A stretch of DNA of 64,000 nt from Hyphomicrobiales bacterium (lineage in GTDB: Bacteria > Pseudomonadota > Alphaproteobacteria > Rhizobiales > Rhizobiaceae): the NCBI GenBank assembly GCA_900470805.1, contig UCCA01000022.1:162520-226519 (forward strand), read 5' to 3'. Below the pieces are notes generated by a model. The model ran no database searches and was not told the origin of the DNA. It worked only from the letters and a program-made list of their open reading frames with translations. Every line of letters starts with the position of its first letter. The stretch's first letter is position 1. Shown in pieces: positions 26,369-34,916 of the stretch. The position numbers and the translations under genes were made by a program.

Positions 26369-26820
26369 CAGGAAATGCTCAAGGGGCTGCAGAGGCAGCG
26401 GGGCGTGGCGCCATCCGGGTGCTCTTCGTCGATGACGAGTTCATCGAGTTCCGGTCGCTGAAGAAAACCGTGGCGGCGCTGCCGGAGCCTGCGGTCGAGA
26501 TGGATTATGCGCAATCGGTGGCCGATGCGCTCGCCAAGCTCAAGGACGGAGTGTTCCATCTGATCCTGCTCGACAATCGCCTGTTGCCCAACGACGACTT
26601 TCGCCAGACTGTGCCGAAGCTGCGCGCCAGCGGCTATACCGGCCCGATCGGTGTCGTGTCGATGGATGTCTCGGACACCTACTTCCAGCAATTTCAGGAC
26701 TACGGCGTCGATTTCCGGCTCGGCAAGGACGAGATCGATGTCGAGACGCTGCAGCACATCATCCGCGAGTACGTCACTTACGATGTCCCCGATTTCTGGA
26801 AGGACGACTACAGCATCTGA
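26365..26820 (+). CDS. Atypical response-regulator receiver protein
   Basis: A 151-residue protein whose receiver fold starts at LFVDDEFIE after an 18-residue leader. The acidic pair and an acceptor Asp (LLDNRLLPND) are present, and Ser in VVSMDV fits the switch residue, but the usual Lys-Pro is replaced by GKDEID, so the fourth active-site loop is altered. It starts with GTG overlapping the LuxR stop (GTGA). It ends 4 bases from the convergent small kinase gene. Output is presumably protein-protein contact. Confidence 0.82.
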   Translation: MTGNAQGAAEAAGRGAIRVLFVDDEFIEFRSLKKTVAALPEPAVEMDYAQSVADALAKLKDGVFHLILLDNRLLPNDDFRQTVPKLRASGYTGPIGVVSMDVSDTYFQQFQDYGVDFRLGKDEIDVETLQHIIREYVTYDVPDFWKDDYSI

Positions 26821-26824
26821 CGCG

Positions 26825-27517
26825 TCAACGGACGGGAAGGTTGATGGCGAAGCGGCTGCCGCTCTCGTTCGAATGATCGAGCCGCAGCGTGCCGCCGAGA
26901 GCCGCCGCAAGATCGCGCGCTGCCGTCAGTCCCAGCCCGATCCGCTTTTCGGCGCCCTCCCGGGGCAGCGACCAGAACGGCTGGAATATGCTCCCGTGCA
27001 CATCGGCCTCGATACCCGGCCCGTTGTCGTTGACATAAAGCGTCCAGCCGGAAGCGCCGATATCGCCCGCGATCGTCACCACGGGCGCGGCTGCGGCGCG
27101 GTGCACAAGCGCATTTGCGATGACGCTCCGGAGCACCTGTCGCAACACGCCGGCATCTGTCGTGACTGCGGGAGTATCAGCGATCTCGATCCTTGCGTCC
27201 GGGGCGTCGATCTCGCCCAGCAACTCCGTCCAGATATCAGACACGATCACTCCCACATCGACTACGGACAAGGACAGCTTCGGCGCCCCTGCCGCGAATC
27301 CGACCAGCGCCTTGGTCAGGTCCTGCGCGGCCTGAGCCTTGGCGCGAATGGTCTTCAGATGCTGTAGATGCTCGTCGCCGAGCGTACCGTCGAGATCGTC
27401 GAGCAGGATCTCCGCATACATCGCGATATGGCGCAATGGCGATTGCAGGTCATGCGATGCGATGGCGAGAAAGCGCTTGATCCGCGCTTCGTCCGTTTCT
27501 GCGGCCGGTGATGACAT
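26825..27517 (-). CDS. Small soluble histidine kinase
   Basis: A 230-residue kinase consisting almost only of catalytic parts: HisKA with IASHDLQSPLRH (His22) and an ATPase domain with SVIANALVH, NDNGPGIEA and RIGLGLTAARDL. It has no sensor domain and no membrane span, so it must be activated through a partner. The domain style resembles the other kinases in this island. It is convergent with the LuxR/receiver pair and lies downstream of the secDF terminator. Confidence 0.88.
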   Translation of the reverse strand: MSSPAAETDEARIKRFLAIASHDLQSPLRHIAMYAEILLDDLDGTLGDEHLQHLKTIRAKAQAAQDLTKALVGFAAGAPKLSLSVVDVGVIVSDIWTELLGEIDAPDARIEIADTPAVTTDAGVLRQVLRSVIANALVHRAAAAPVVTIAGDIGASGWTLYVNDNGPGIEADVHGSIFQPFWSLPREGAEKRIGLGLTAARDLAAALGGTLRLDHSNESGSRFAINLPVR

Positions 27518-27550
27518 GTCTGCGATACTCCAACCCTGGGTGGAGGATAG

Positions 27551-27581
27551 AAAAAGGGCGCCGGTTCTGCAACCGGCGCCC
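27551..27581 (-). terminator. Rho-independent terminator of secDF
   Basis: An 11-bp perfect stem, GGGCGCCGGTT/AACCGGCGCCC with a 4-base loop, followed on the minus strand by TTTTT, 45 bases past the secDF stop codon. Confidence 0.85.
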
Positions 27582-27625
27582 GTATCAATTTCATGTCAGC
27601 AATCTCTGCGAGATCGCCGACGGCC

Positions 27626-30175
27626 TCAGCTCGCGGACTTGCGCGAAGCGCCGGGGCTCGGCGGGATGATGTCCACCTTGCCGTCGTTGGCGACGACGGC
27701 CGCACGATGGCGGGTGCGCCAGTCGCCGAGGAAGAGCAGGATCGGCGCCGCGATGAAGACGGACGATGCCGCTGCCACCAGAATGCCGAACACCATCGGA
27801 ATGGCGAAGCTCGAGACCGCGCTGCCGCCCCAGATCGCCATCGGCAGAAGGGCGAGGAAGGCAGTGACGTTGGTGTAGATGCTTCGTGCCAGCGTTTCGT
27901 TGATCGACTTGTCGATCAGTTCGCGCAGCGGCATCGACTTGTAGAGACGCATGTTTTCGCGCATGCGGTCATAGACCACGACCTTGTCGTTCACGGAGTA
28001 GCCGACCAGTGTCAGGATCGCCGCGATGGCCGTCAGGTTGAAGTCGAGCCCGGTCAGCGCGAAGAAGCCGATGCACTTCGTCACGTCGAGAATGAGCGTG
28101 ACGATGGCGCCGACCGCGAACGGCCATTCGAAGCGCCACCAGATGTAAAGCAGCATCGCCAGCGAGGCGATGACCACCGAGAGGATACCAGCCCAGGCAA
28201 GCTCGCCGCTGACCTTCGGGCCGATGACATCGGTGCCGGTGATCGTCGCCGACGGATCGATCTTGACGATCTCGTCCTTGAGCTTGGTCACGGCTGCCGT
28301 CTGGGCTTCTTCGCCACCATCCTGGCGCTGCGCGCGCACGGCCATGGTGTTGTTGTCGCCGTAGGACTGCAGCGACACTTCGCCGAGGCCGAGGCTGTTC
28401 AGGCCCTCGCGGAAGCGACCGAGATCGGCGGCCTCCTGGGTCTTCACCGACATCTGGATACCGCCACGGAAGTCGACGCCGTAGTTGAGGCCCGGATGGA
28501 AGAACAGGACGACGGAGGCGACCGACAGCAGCGCCGAGACGGTGACGCCGAAGAAGCGCGCCTTCATGAACTGGATGTGCTTGTCGTAAGGGTAGAAGAC
28601 CGGCAGCAGCGGCTTGATGTTGATGGTCTTCAGCTTGAAGCGGCGGGTGATCTCGATCATCGAGACGCGCACGAAGGCGACCGAGGTGAACATCGAGATG
28701 ATCAGGCCGAGCGCCATGGTGACGGCGAAGCCGCGAACCGGGCCGGAGCCGAACCAGAACAGGATGGCGGCGGCGATCAGCGCCGTCATGTTGCCGTCGA
28801 TGATGGTCGAGTAGGCGCGGCGGAAGCCGGTATCGATGGCGGCAAACGAGCCCTTGCCCTTGCGGGTTTCTTCACGGATGCGTTCGTTGATCAGAACGTT
28901 GGCATCGACCGCAAGGCCGATGCCGAGCACGACGCCGGCGATGCCGGGCAGTGTCAACGTCGCGCCCACCAGCGTCAGCGCCGAGAAGGTCAGGACCGTG
29001 TGGATCAGCAGCGCGACGTTCGCGAGAATGCCCCAGGTGCCGTAGAGCAGGAAGATGAAGGCGGCAACGAGGACGAAGCCGACGATACCGGAGTAAATAC
29101 CCATCTGGATCGCGTCGGCGCCGAGGTCGGCACCCACGGTGCGTTCTTCGATGACGGTTAGCTTGGCGGGCAGGGCACCGGCGCGCAGCAGGGCGGCCAG
29201 CGTGTTTGCCGTGTCGGTCGAGAAGTTGCCGGAAATCTGGCCCGCACCGCCGGTGATCGGCTCGCGAATGACAGGCGCGCTCAGCACCTTGTCGTCGAGA
29301 ACGATGGCGAAGGGATTGCCGACGTTCTGGCGGGTAATCTCGGCGAAGCGGGAGGCACCGGCGCTGTCGAAGCGGAAGCTGACGACTGGCTGCGAGCTCT
29401 GGTCGAAGCTGACGCGGGCGTCGGAGAGGCGGTCACCCGATATCTCGACGCGGTCGAGAACAGGATAGGTGTTGCCTTCCTCGTCCTTCAGCATCGTTAC
29501 GCCGGCAGCCGGCGAATTGTTCGGCGCGAGCATGTGGAAGGACATCTTGGCGGTCGAGCCGAGAAGTTGGCGAAGGCGGGACGGATCCTGCGCGCCTGGC
29601 AGCTGCACGAGAACGCGGTTGCCGCCGATGCGCTGGATCGTCGGTTCGGCAACGCCGACCTGGTCGACGCGCTGGCGAATGACTTCAAGGCTCTGCTGAA
29701 CGGCCGAATCGACATTGCTGGCGATACCCGCGGCCGAGAAGGCGACGATGATGTTGCTGCCGCTGGTCGTCACAGAGAGGTCGGACTGTCCGGCGCTGAT
29801 GCCGGTGGCAATCGTGTTGCCCAGCGTTTTCAGCTGTGTAACAGCCTCGTCGCTCTGCGCCGGATCGTTCAGCGTCACGACGATCTGGTTCTGGTTGCGG
29901 ACGATCGACTTCGTCTGAATGTTCTTCTCGCGAAGCACGCGGCGGGTATCCTGCAGCATCGACTGCAGGCGCTCGCGGGTAAGATCGGCTTCATCGACTT
30001 CGAGAACCAGATGAGAGCCCCCGCGAAGGTCGAGGCCGAGCGAGACCTGGTTGTGCGGCAGCCAGGAGGGCAGGCGCTGCAGGGTCGATTGCGACAGGAC
30101 GTTCGGCAGGGCAATCAGAAAGCCGAGGAAAATGATCACCGCATAGGTGAACACCAGCCATGGTGAGGTGCGCAT
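27626..30175 (-). CDS. secDF: Fused protein translocase subunit SecDF
   Basis: An 849-residue inner-membrane protein joining SecD and SecF, which use the proton gradient to pull secreted proteins through SecYEG from the periplasmic side. The SecD half has the N-terminal span, the LGLDLRGGSHLVLEVD motif, a large periplasmic region and spans beginning IYSGIVGFVLV; the SecF half starts near LPVFYPYDKHIQF with the matching GVDFRGGIQMSV motif, and ends with VGYSVNDKVVVYDRMREN. Twelve spans are expected. Fusion is usual in rhizobia. A terminator follows. Confidence 0.96.
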   Translation of the reverse strand: MRTSPWLVFTYAVIIFLGFLIALPNVLSQSTLQRLPSWLPHNQVSLGLDLRGGSHLVLEVDEADLTRERLQSMLQDTRRVLREKNIQTKSIVRNQNQIVVTLNDPAQSDEAVTQLKTLGNTIATGISAGQSDLSVTTSGSNIIVAFSAAGIASNVDSAVQQSLEVIRQRVDQVGVAEPTIQRIGGNRVLVQLPGAQDPSRLRQLLGSTAKMSFHMLAPNNSPAAGVTMLKDEEGNTYPVLDRVEISGDRLSDARVSFDQSSQPVVSFRFDSAGASRFAEITRQNVGNPFAIVLDDKVLSAPVIREPITGGAGQISGNFSTDTANTLAALLRAGALPAKLTVIEERTVGADLGADAIQMGIYSGIVGFVLVAAFIFLLYGTWGILANVALLIHTVLTFSALTLVGATLTLPGIAGVVLGIGLAVDANVLINERIREETRKGKGSFAAIDTGFRRAYSTIIDGNMTALIAAAILFWFGSGPVRGFAVTMALGLIISMFTSVAFVRVSMIEITRRFKLKTINIKPLLPVFYPYDKHIQFMKARFFGVTVSALLSVASVVLFFHPGLNYGVDFRGGIQMSVKTQEAADLGRFREGLNSLGLGEVSLQSYGDNNTMAVRAQRQDGGEEAQTAAVTKLKDEIVKIDPSATITGTDVIGPKVSGELAWAGILSVVIASLAMLLYIWWRFEWPFAVGAIVTLILDVTKCIGFFALTGLDFNLTAIAAILTLVGYSVNDKVVVYDRMRENMRLYKSMPLRELIDKSINETLARSIYTNVTAFLALLPMAIWGGSAVSSFAIPMVFGILVAAASSVFIAAPILLFLGDWRTRHRAAVVANDGKVDIIPPSPGASRKSAS

Positions 30176-30271
30176 TGTTGTGTCTATCCTTGATAACGCT
30201 TGAGCCTGCGCGTGTTGCGCAGGCGGGCGTGTCGTACATGCAATTGGAAAGCGCCGGCGAGGCGCGTGTCG

Positions 30272-30655
30272 TCAGGCGGCGATGGCAGGCGGGCCGCGAG
30301 AATCATAGGCTTTCGCGCCCGGCGCCAGGAAGGCGGCTGCGCTGGAAAGCGAAAGCGAGGTGGCGCCGTTCAGCGGACGCTCGGCTGCGGGCAAAGCCGT
30401 CGGCAGAGCGTCGGCGGAATCATGATTGGCGTATTTGGGCGCAAGCTTGCGATCGGCCGCCAGCACGCCGCGAACGACGTCGCGGGCGCTGAGCTGCAGC
30501 GGCTGTCCGTCCTTGCTCGATGAGGAGAAGGCATTCGGCCCGCGCGCCGGGCCGAGAACAAGGTTGCCGCCAAACAGCAAACCGAGATAGGCGAAGATCG
30601 CGAACACGAGAGAAACGGCAACGCGACCGGTCATGCGGCGCGTATCGAACCTCAT
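30272..30655 (-). CDS. Hypothetical protein with one membrane span
   Basis: A 127-residue protein with a basic N-terminus (MRFDTRRMTGR), one hydrophobic span (VAVSLVFAIFAYLGLLFGGNLVLG) and a Ser/Ala/Pro-rich remainder, probably periplasmic. The frame opens 13 codons earlier at a TTG, which is less likely. It sits upstream of secDF on the same strand with a 96-base gap. Family unknown. Confidence 0.5.
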   Translation of the reverse strand: MRFDTRRMTGRVAVSLVFAIFAYLGLLFGGNLVLGPARGPNAFSSSSKDGQPLQLSARDVVRGVLAADRKLAPKYANHDSADALPTALPAAERPLNGATSLSLSSAAAFLAPGAKAYDSRGPPAIAA

Positions 30656-30709
30656 CTGGCAGTCATCCGGATTTTCAATCTCGAACCGGCTCAACAGCGC
30701 AAAGTTCTC

Positions 30710-32524
30710 TCATTGTTTTTCTGGAGAAGGCGTTTCCTCGGGCGGCGTTATATCAGCGTCGGCCACGACTTCATAGTGCGCACTGTCATGATGGACTTGG
30801 GAAAGTCGGTCAAGCATGCCCATGGCGATTTCCCGCTCGCCCATGATCACGGTGTCGGCGCCAAAATGCTTGAGTTCCTCGACTTCGGCATCCGAATGCG
30901 CACGTGCCACGATCAGCACGCCCGGATTGGTGGCGCGCCCCTGTTCGGCGACGCGGCAGGCTTCGAAGGCGTTGGGAATGGCGATCACAAGACTGCGGGC
31001 GCCCTGGAGATTGGCGAGGTCGAGAACGTCACGCTGCACCGCGTTGCCGTTCACCACTTCGATGCCCTGCTCGCGCAAGGCGGCGATGCGGTTGTCCGAA
31101 TCCTCGATGACAAGGAACGGCGTGCCGGAGGATTTCAGATTCTGCCCGACAATGCTGCCGACCCGGCCGTAGCCGACGAGGATGGCGTGACCCTTCAGCG
31201 CGGTCGCATGCACCTCGTCCGCAACCGCGACGGGCTCTTCGACAGCCTCGGCCACCGCTTCCGCCTTCGGTTCCGGATGCGGTTCTTGGCGCTTCGGCTC
31301 GAGCAGCGGCCGTAGCTTGTCGCAGGCATAGAAGAGCAGCGGGTTGAGGATGATCGAGATGATCGCGCCCGCCAGGATAAGATCGCGCCCCTCTTCCGGT
31401 AGCAGGCCGAGATCGACGCCAAGCGCAGCAAGGATGAATGAGAACTCGCCGATCTGGCCCAGACTGGCCGAGATGGTCAGCGCCGTCCCCACTGGCTTCT
31501 TGAACAGGAGCACGATCAGGAACGCGGCCAGCGACTTGCCGATGACGATGATGAAGACGGTCGCGATCAGCGGGATCGGCTTGTCGATCAGGATGTTCGG
31601 GTCAAACAGCATGCCGACAGAGACGAAGAACAGCACCGCGAAGGCGTCGCGAAGCGGCAGGCTTTCCTGCGCCGCGCGATGGCTGAGCTCGCTTTCGGCG
31701 AGAACCATGCCGGCGAAGAACGCGCCGAGCGCCAGCGACACGCCGAACAGCTTCGATGCACCGAAGGCCACGCCAAGCGCGATTGCCAGCACGCCGAGGC
31801 GAAACAGTTCGCGTGAGCCTGTGTGGGCGATGCGGTGCATCGTCCAGGGGATGACGCGGCGACCGAAGATCAACATCACGCCGACGAACAGGGCAACCTT
31901 CACCAGCGTCATGCCGATGATGCCGGCAATGCCCATATCCATGTCGAACAGGCGGTTGACAGCGGCCGAAAGCGGCTCGACGGTGGCATGCTCGCCGCCG
32001 CCGATACTGGCTGCCGCCGGAATGAGAACCAGCGCCAACACCATGGCCAGGTCTTCGACGATCAGCCAGCCGACGGCGATCTTGCCGCGTTCCGTCTCCA
32101 CCAGCCGCCGTTCCTGCAATGCTTTCAGCAGAACGACGGTCGATGCGACGGACAGAGCGAGGCCGAAGACGAGGCTCCCGCCCGTGGGCCATCCCATCAG
32201 CGCACCCAGTCCCCAGCCGAGCAGCGTTGCGAAGCCGATCTGCACGATGGCGCCGGGAACCGCGATGCCGCGCACCGAAAGAAGGTCTTTAAGGGAGAAG
32301 TGCAGGCCGACGCCGAACATCAGCAGGATGACGCCGATTTCGGCGAGTTCGGGCGCAAGTCCCTGGTCGGCAACGAAACCCGGCGTGTGCGGCCCGACCA
32401 GAATGCCGGCCACAAGATAGCCGACCAGAGGCGGTAATTTCAGCCTGTGTGCGAATGCGCCGAGAATAAACGCAAGCACGAGACCCCCGACGATCGTCGA
32501 AATCAAAGGTGTATCGTGCGGCAT
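30710..32524 (-). CDS. YbaL/Kef-type cation:proton antiporter (CPA2 family)
   Basis: A 604-residue inner-membrane protein. The first about 380 residues are a CPA2 exchanger with about 12 spans (LPPLVGYLVAGILVGPHTPG near the start; LALSVASTVVLLKALQE in the conserved core). From about residue 440 comes a cytoplasmic RCK/TrkA-N domain with the nucleotide-binding GYGRVGS motif and a downstream acidic residue in VIEDSDN. Such proteins exchange K+ or Na+ for protons and are gated by nucleotide or redox ligands. E. coli YbaL is the nearest named type that I recognise. Confidence 0.9.
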   Translation of the reverse strand: MPHDTPLISTIVGGLVLAFILGAFAHRLKLPPLVGYLVAGILVGPHTPGFVADQGLAPELAEIGVILLMFGVGLHFSLKDLLSVRGIAVPGAIVQIGFATLLGWGLGALMGWPTGGSLVFGLALSVASTVVLLKALQERRLVETERGKIAVGWLIVEDLAMVLALVLIPAAASIGGGEHATVEPLSAAVNRLFDMDMGIAGIIGMTLVKVALFVGVMLIFGRRVIPWTMHRIAHTGSRELFRLGVLAIALGVAFGASKLFGVSLALGAFFAGMVLAESELSHRAAQESLPLRDAFAVLFFVSVGMLFDPNILIDKPIPLIATVFIIVIGKSLAAFLIVLLFKKPVGTALTISASLGQIGEFSFILAALGVDLGLLPEEGRDLILAGAIISIILNPLLFYACDKLRPLLEPKRQEPHPEPKAEAVAEAVEEPVAVADEVHATALKGHAILVGYGRVGSIVGQNLKSSGTPFLVIEDSDNRIAALREQGIEVVNGNAVQRDVLDLANLQGARSLVIAIPNAFEACRVAEQGRATNPGVLIVARAHSDAEVEELKHFGADTVIMGEREIAMGMLDRLSQVHHDSAHYEVVADADITPPEETPSPEKQ

Positions 32525-32603
32525 ATTTCTCTCCCGAACTGGAAATCCCGTGCAAACTATGACATATATGGCTTATATCAACCAATATGGGTGGTTTGAC
32601 GGT

Positions 32604-32864
32604 ATGGGTCAAGGCGCGAAAGAAACAATTCTCACCCCTGCTTTATGCCGTGCTGCCCGGGGCTTGCTGGACTGGACGCAGCTCGAACTCGCCGACCATG
32701 CCGCGGTGTCGCGCAGCACGATCCGCGATTACGAAGGCAAGCACCACGAGCTCCATCGCGCCACCGAGGCGCAACTGCGTCTGGCCTTCGAGGGTGGCGG
32801 CGTCGTGTTCCTCGAGGTCGAAGGCAAGGGCACCTGTCTCTGCCTTCCCCAAGCCGATAAATGA
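32604..32864 (+). CDS. Small XRE-like helix-turn-helix regulator
   Basis: An 86-residue protein with a Cro/XRE-type DNA-binding domain: CRAARGLLDWTQLELADHAAVSRSTIRDYE, helix 2 and recognition helix intact, followed by a short beta tail. The frame opens at a GTG (32550) and has ATGs at 32559 and 32568; these lie in TATA-rich DNA that could be the promoter, so the Met at 32604 is preferred with low certainty. It is divergent from the antiporter gene, which it may regulate. Confidence 0.7.
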   Translation: MGQGAKETILTPALCRAARGLLDWTQLELADHAAVSRSTIRDYEGKHHELHRATEAQLRLAFEGGGVVFLEVEGKGTCLCLPQADK

Positions 32865-32868
32865 CGGC

Positions 32869-34293
32869 CTATCGGCCGGCCGCTAGGCACGCGGCCTTCA
32901 CCTTGTAGGCGTAGAGCGTCGCGCCGCGATAATAGCCGTCGATCGGTTGCCAGGACTTGACGCTCTCCGGCGTGTCCGAGCAGGCGAAGGGTCGCGTGGT
33001 GATGAACAGCACGTCGTCTCTAACATCCGCCGGCAGCGCGAACGTCTGTTCGTAGTAATTGTCGGGCGCTCCTACTGGCGGGCGGGCATGGATGCGCAAC
33101 GGCTCGCTTCGCAGCGTGTGGAACATATCGGCCAGAATATCGCGGTTGTCGCTGACGATGATGTCAGTACCGGCCGTACGCGCCAGATCGCCGGCCTCGC
33201 GGCTGACGGCGCTGCGCCCGAGATAACGCTTCATCGCCTCGTCGCCATTCGGTAGCACCAGTTGATGGGCAAAGACGGCCGCCAGCGGAAACAGCAGGCT
33301 GACGGTGCCGTTGATCGCCAGCGACACCCGCAAGCCCTTCGGCCACAATCGATGCAGCAGCCAAACGGCAAGGATCGTCCCGGCGACATAGGCCGTCACC
33401 GCCCAGTTGGCATAGGCCTTGGCGATCAGCGCCTGCAGGGTGATCAGCAGCACGACCGGCACGGATAGCCAGATCAGCAGCTTGTCGATCGCGGTGCTTT
33501 GCCCCTTCAGCATTCGGTAGACCGCCCAGAGGATGGCGAAGAAAACGACCGGACCGACGACGCCGAACTGCGCGGCAAAGAATTCGACGCCATGCCGGAT
33601 GTCGAGGTTGAGCGCGCTCCAGTGCGCGATGCTGGTCGTATGCTTGATCGTGGTGGCGTCATGGGTGGCGTTCCACCACAGATTCGGCAGGGCGACGACG
33701 ATTGCCGCGGCGGCGGATATCAGAAAGTCGCGCCAGGCGATCCGCGCCGTTGGCAGCAGGACCAGCGCGATCAGGCCGCCGGGAACGACGAACAGGATCG
33801 CGTACTTCGACAGGAACGCGCAGCCGAACGCAATGCCCATTAATAGCGCCAGCCCGACGGATCGCCGCTGCGTCAGGCCGAAATAGGCAAACAGCGCCAC
33901 GGCGAGGAAAAACAGCAGCACCACGTCAGTCGAGAAGAACACGGACGATAGCGCGACGCCGGGCAGGGTGATGTAGGTGGCGCCGGTCCAGCCAGCGATG
34001 TCGCGGCTGACGAAGCGCTTGGCTATCGTCATCAGCACGAGGGCGGTCGCTATGTGGATCAGCGGTCCGCAGAGCCGGATCCAGAAGATGTCGCTCGATC
34101 CGGCGAGGCCGGTCATGGCACGGATCACCCAGGCGATCATCGGTGGCTTCGAATAGTAGCCGAAGTCGAGATTCTGCGACCAGAACCAATATTGCGCTTC
34201 ATCGACGAACAGATCGGTGGTGTCGAAGTGAAGTGCGATAATACGCCACAGCGTGACGCCGATGACGATGAAAAGCCCAAGCCGTGCGGTCAT
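32869..34293 (-). CDS. Family-39-like membrane glycosyltransferase (ArnT/PMT type)
   Basis: A 474-residue polytopic protein. DLFVDEAQYWFWSQNLDFGYYSKPPM near residues 28-53 is the first periplasmic loop of lipid-linked glycosyltransferases with the Asp-Glu pair, followed by about ten spans and a small C-terminal domain. Such enzymes move a sugar from an undecaprenyl carrier to lipid A, core sugars or proteins on the periplasmic side. The Met before TARLGLFIV is chosen over an upstream one because it places the first span at the N-terminus. It ends 5 bases from the convergent regulator gene. Confidence 0.82.
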   Translation of the reverse strand: MTARLGLFIVIGVTLWRIIALHFDTTDLFVDEAQYWFWSQNLDFGYYSKPPMIAWVIRAMTGLAGSSDIFWIRLCGPLIHIATALVLMTIAKRFVSRDIAGWTGATYITLPGVALSSVFFSTDVVLLFFLAVALFAYFGLTQRRSVGLALLMGIAFGCAFLSKYAILFVVPGGLIALVLLPTARIAWRDFLISAAAAIVVALPNLWWNATHDATTIKHTTSIAHWSALNLDIRHGVEFFAAQFGVVGPVVFFAILWAVYRMLKGQSTAIDKLLIWLSVPVVLLITLQALIAKAYANWAVTAYVAGTILAVWLLHRLWPKGLRVSLAINGTVSLLFPLAAVFAHQLVLPNGDEAMKRYLGRSAVSREAGDLARTAGTDIIVSDNRDILADMFHTLRSEPLRIHARPPVGAPDNYYEQTFALPADVRDDVLFITTRPFACSDTPESVKSWQPIDGYYRGATLYAYKVKAACLAAGR

Positions 34294-34396
34294 GAACCGT
34301 ATTCCGTTTATATCAGGTGACAGTCTGAACTTGAAGCGCAGGGTGTAGCACCGCTGCAACAAAGCACAGTCGTCAATGTCTTTTTATGACGGAAAT

Positions 34397-34510
34397 TCAA
34401 AGCACTCGCAGGGTCAGCGCGACGCGGCCGGCTTCAATACGGTCAAGAAGTGCAACGGCGGTCAGAACCGAAATGGCAAGGAAACAGGCACCCAATCCAA
34501 GAACAATCAT
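34397..34510 (-). CDS. 37-residue hydrophobic miniprotein
   Basis: A short frame reading MIVLGLGACFLAISVLTAVA then a basic amphipathic tail with LLDRIEAGRVALTLRVL. One membrane span, N-terminus out or in undecided. AAGGGT lies 7 bases before the ATG, a fair ribosome-binding site. It lies in the 620-base gap between the glycosyltransferase gene and the che operon. Family unknown; translation unproven. Confidence 0.4.
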   Translation of the reverse strand: MIVLGLGACFLAISVLTAVALLDRIEAGRVALTLRVL

Positions 34511-34916
34511 TGTTCAACCCTTAAGACATCATGTCGCGATTTGGCGGGGATATAACACGAAGCTTGCTTCGACCTTGTAGCAGCGCTGCAACGCAATGCC
34601 AGTATTTCATAGATGGTTATTCGCGTTGCTCCGAAAGCCGCCATTCATAAAATGCGTATTAACCTTCAGGCAAGGAATTAACCATAAACATTGCACTACA
34701 CGTCGGATTGGGAAATTTTCAGAGTTCCTGGCAGGCATGACGCCGAACCGCCGTACCGGGTCGATCCGGTATAAACCTCTCAAGTTGCTCTATTATAGTC
34801 CGTATTGATCGGGATACGTCCTCCCACTGGCCGCTGCCAGTACCGGGTCGCCGCCCCGCATTGTCGCCTATCGCAAGAGCCTTGACTCATTTTCAGGCAG
34901 TGGTTGGGAACAGGCG
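34511..34916. other. Upstream region of the che operon
   Basis: About 400 bases with no supported gene. It contains, at 34734-34750, the box GGCATGACGCCGAACCG shared with the flagellin upstream region, followed by TCCGGTATAAA (34765-34775), whose TATAAA could be a -10 element, and a second TATTATAG at 34791. The transcript leader would then be over 100 bases. Confidence 0.5.
34734..34750 (+). promoter_or_regulatory. 17-base box shared with the flagellin gene
   Basis: GGCATGACGCCGAACCG differs at one position from the sequence at 63683-63699 in front of the flagellin gene. In both places CCGG and then TCCGGTA follow at similar distances. In Sinorhizobium che and fla genes are both late (class III) motility genes, so a shared activator site is a reasonable reading. 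Confidence 0.5.

Noticed and set aside
27593..29161. 522-codon open frame antisense to secDF
   Set aside because: Same artefact: low-complexity Asp/Arg/Glu/His translation opposite a clear SecDF.
34596..34808. 70-codon open frame upstream of icpA
   Set aside because: It runs through the box and putative -10 shared with the flagellin promoter, has no ribosome-binding site and no recognisable sequence.
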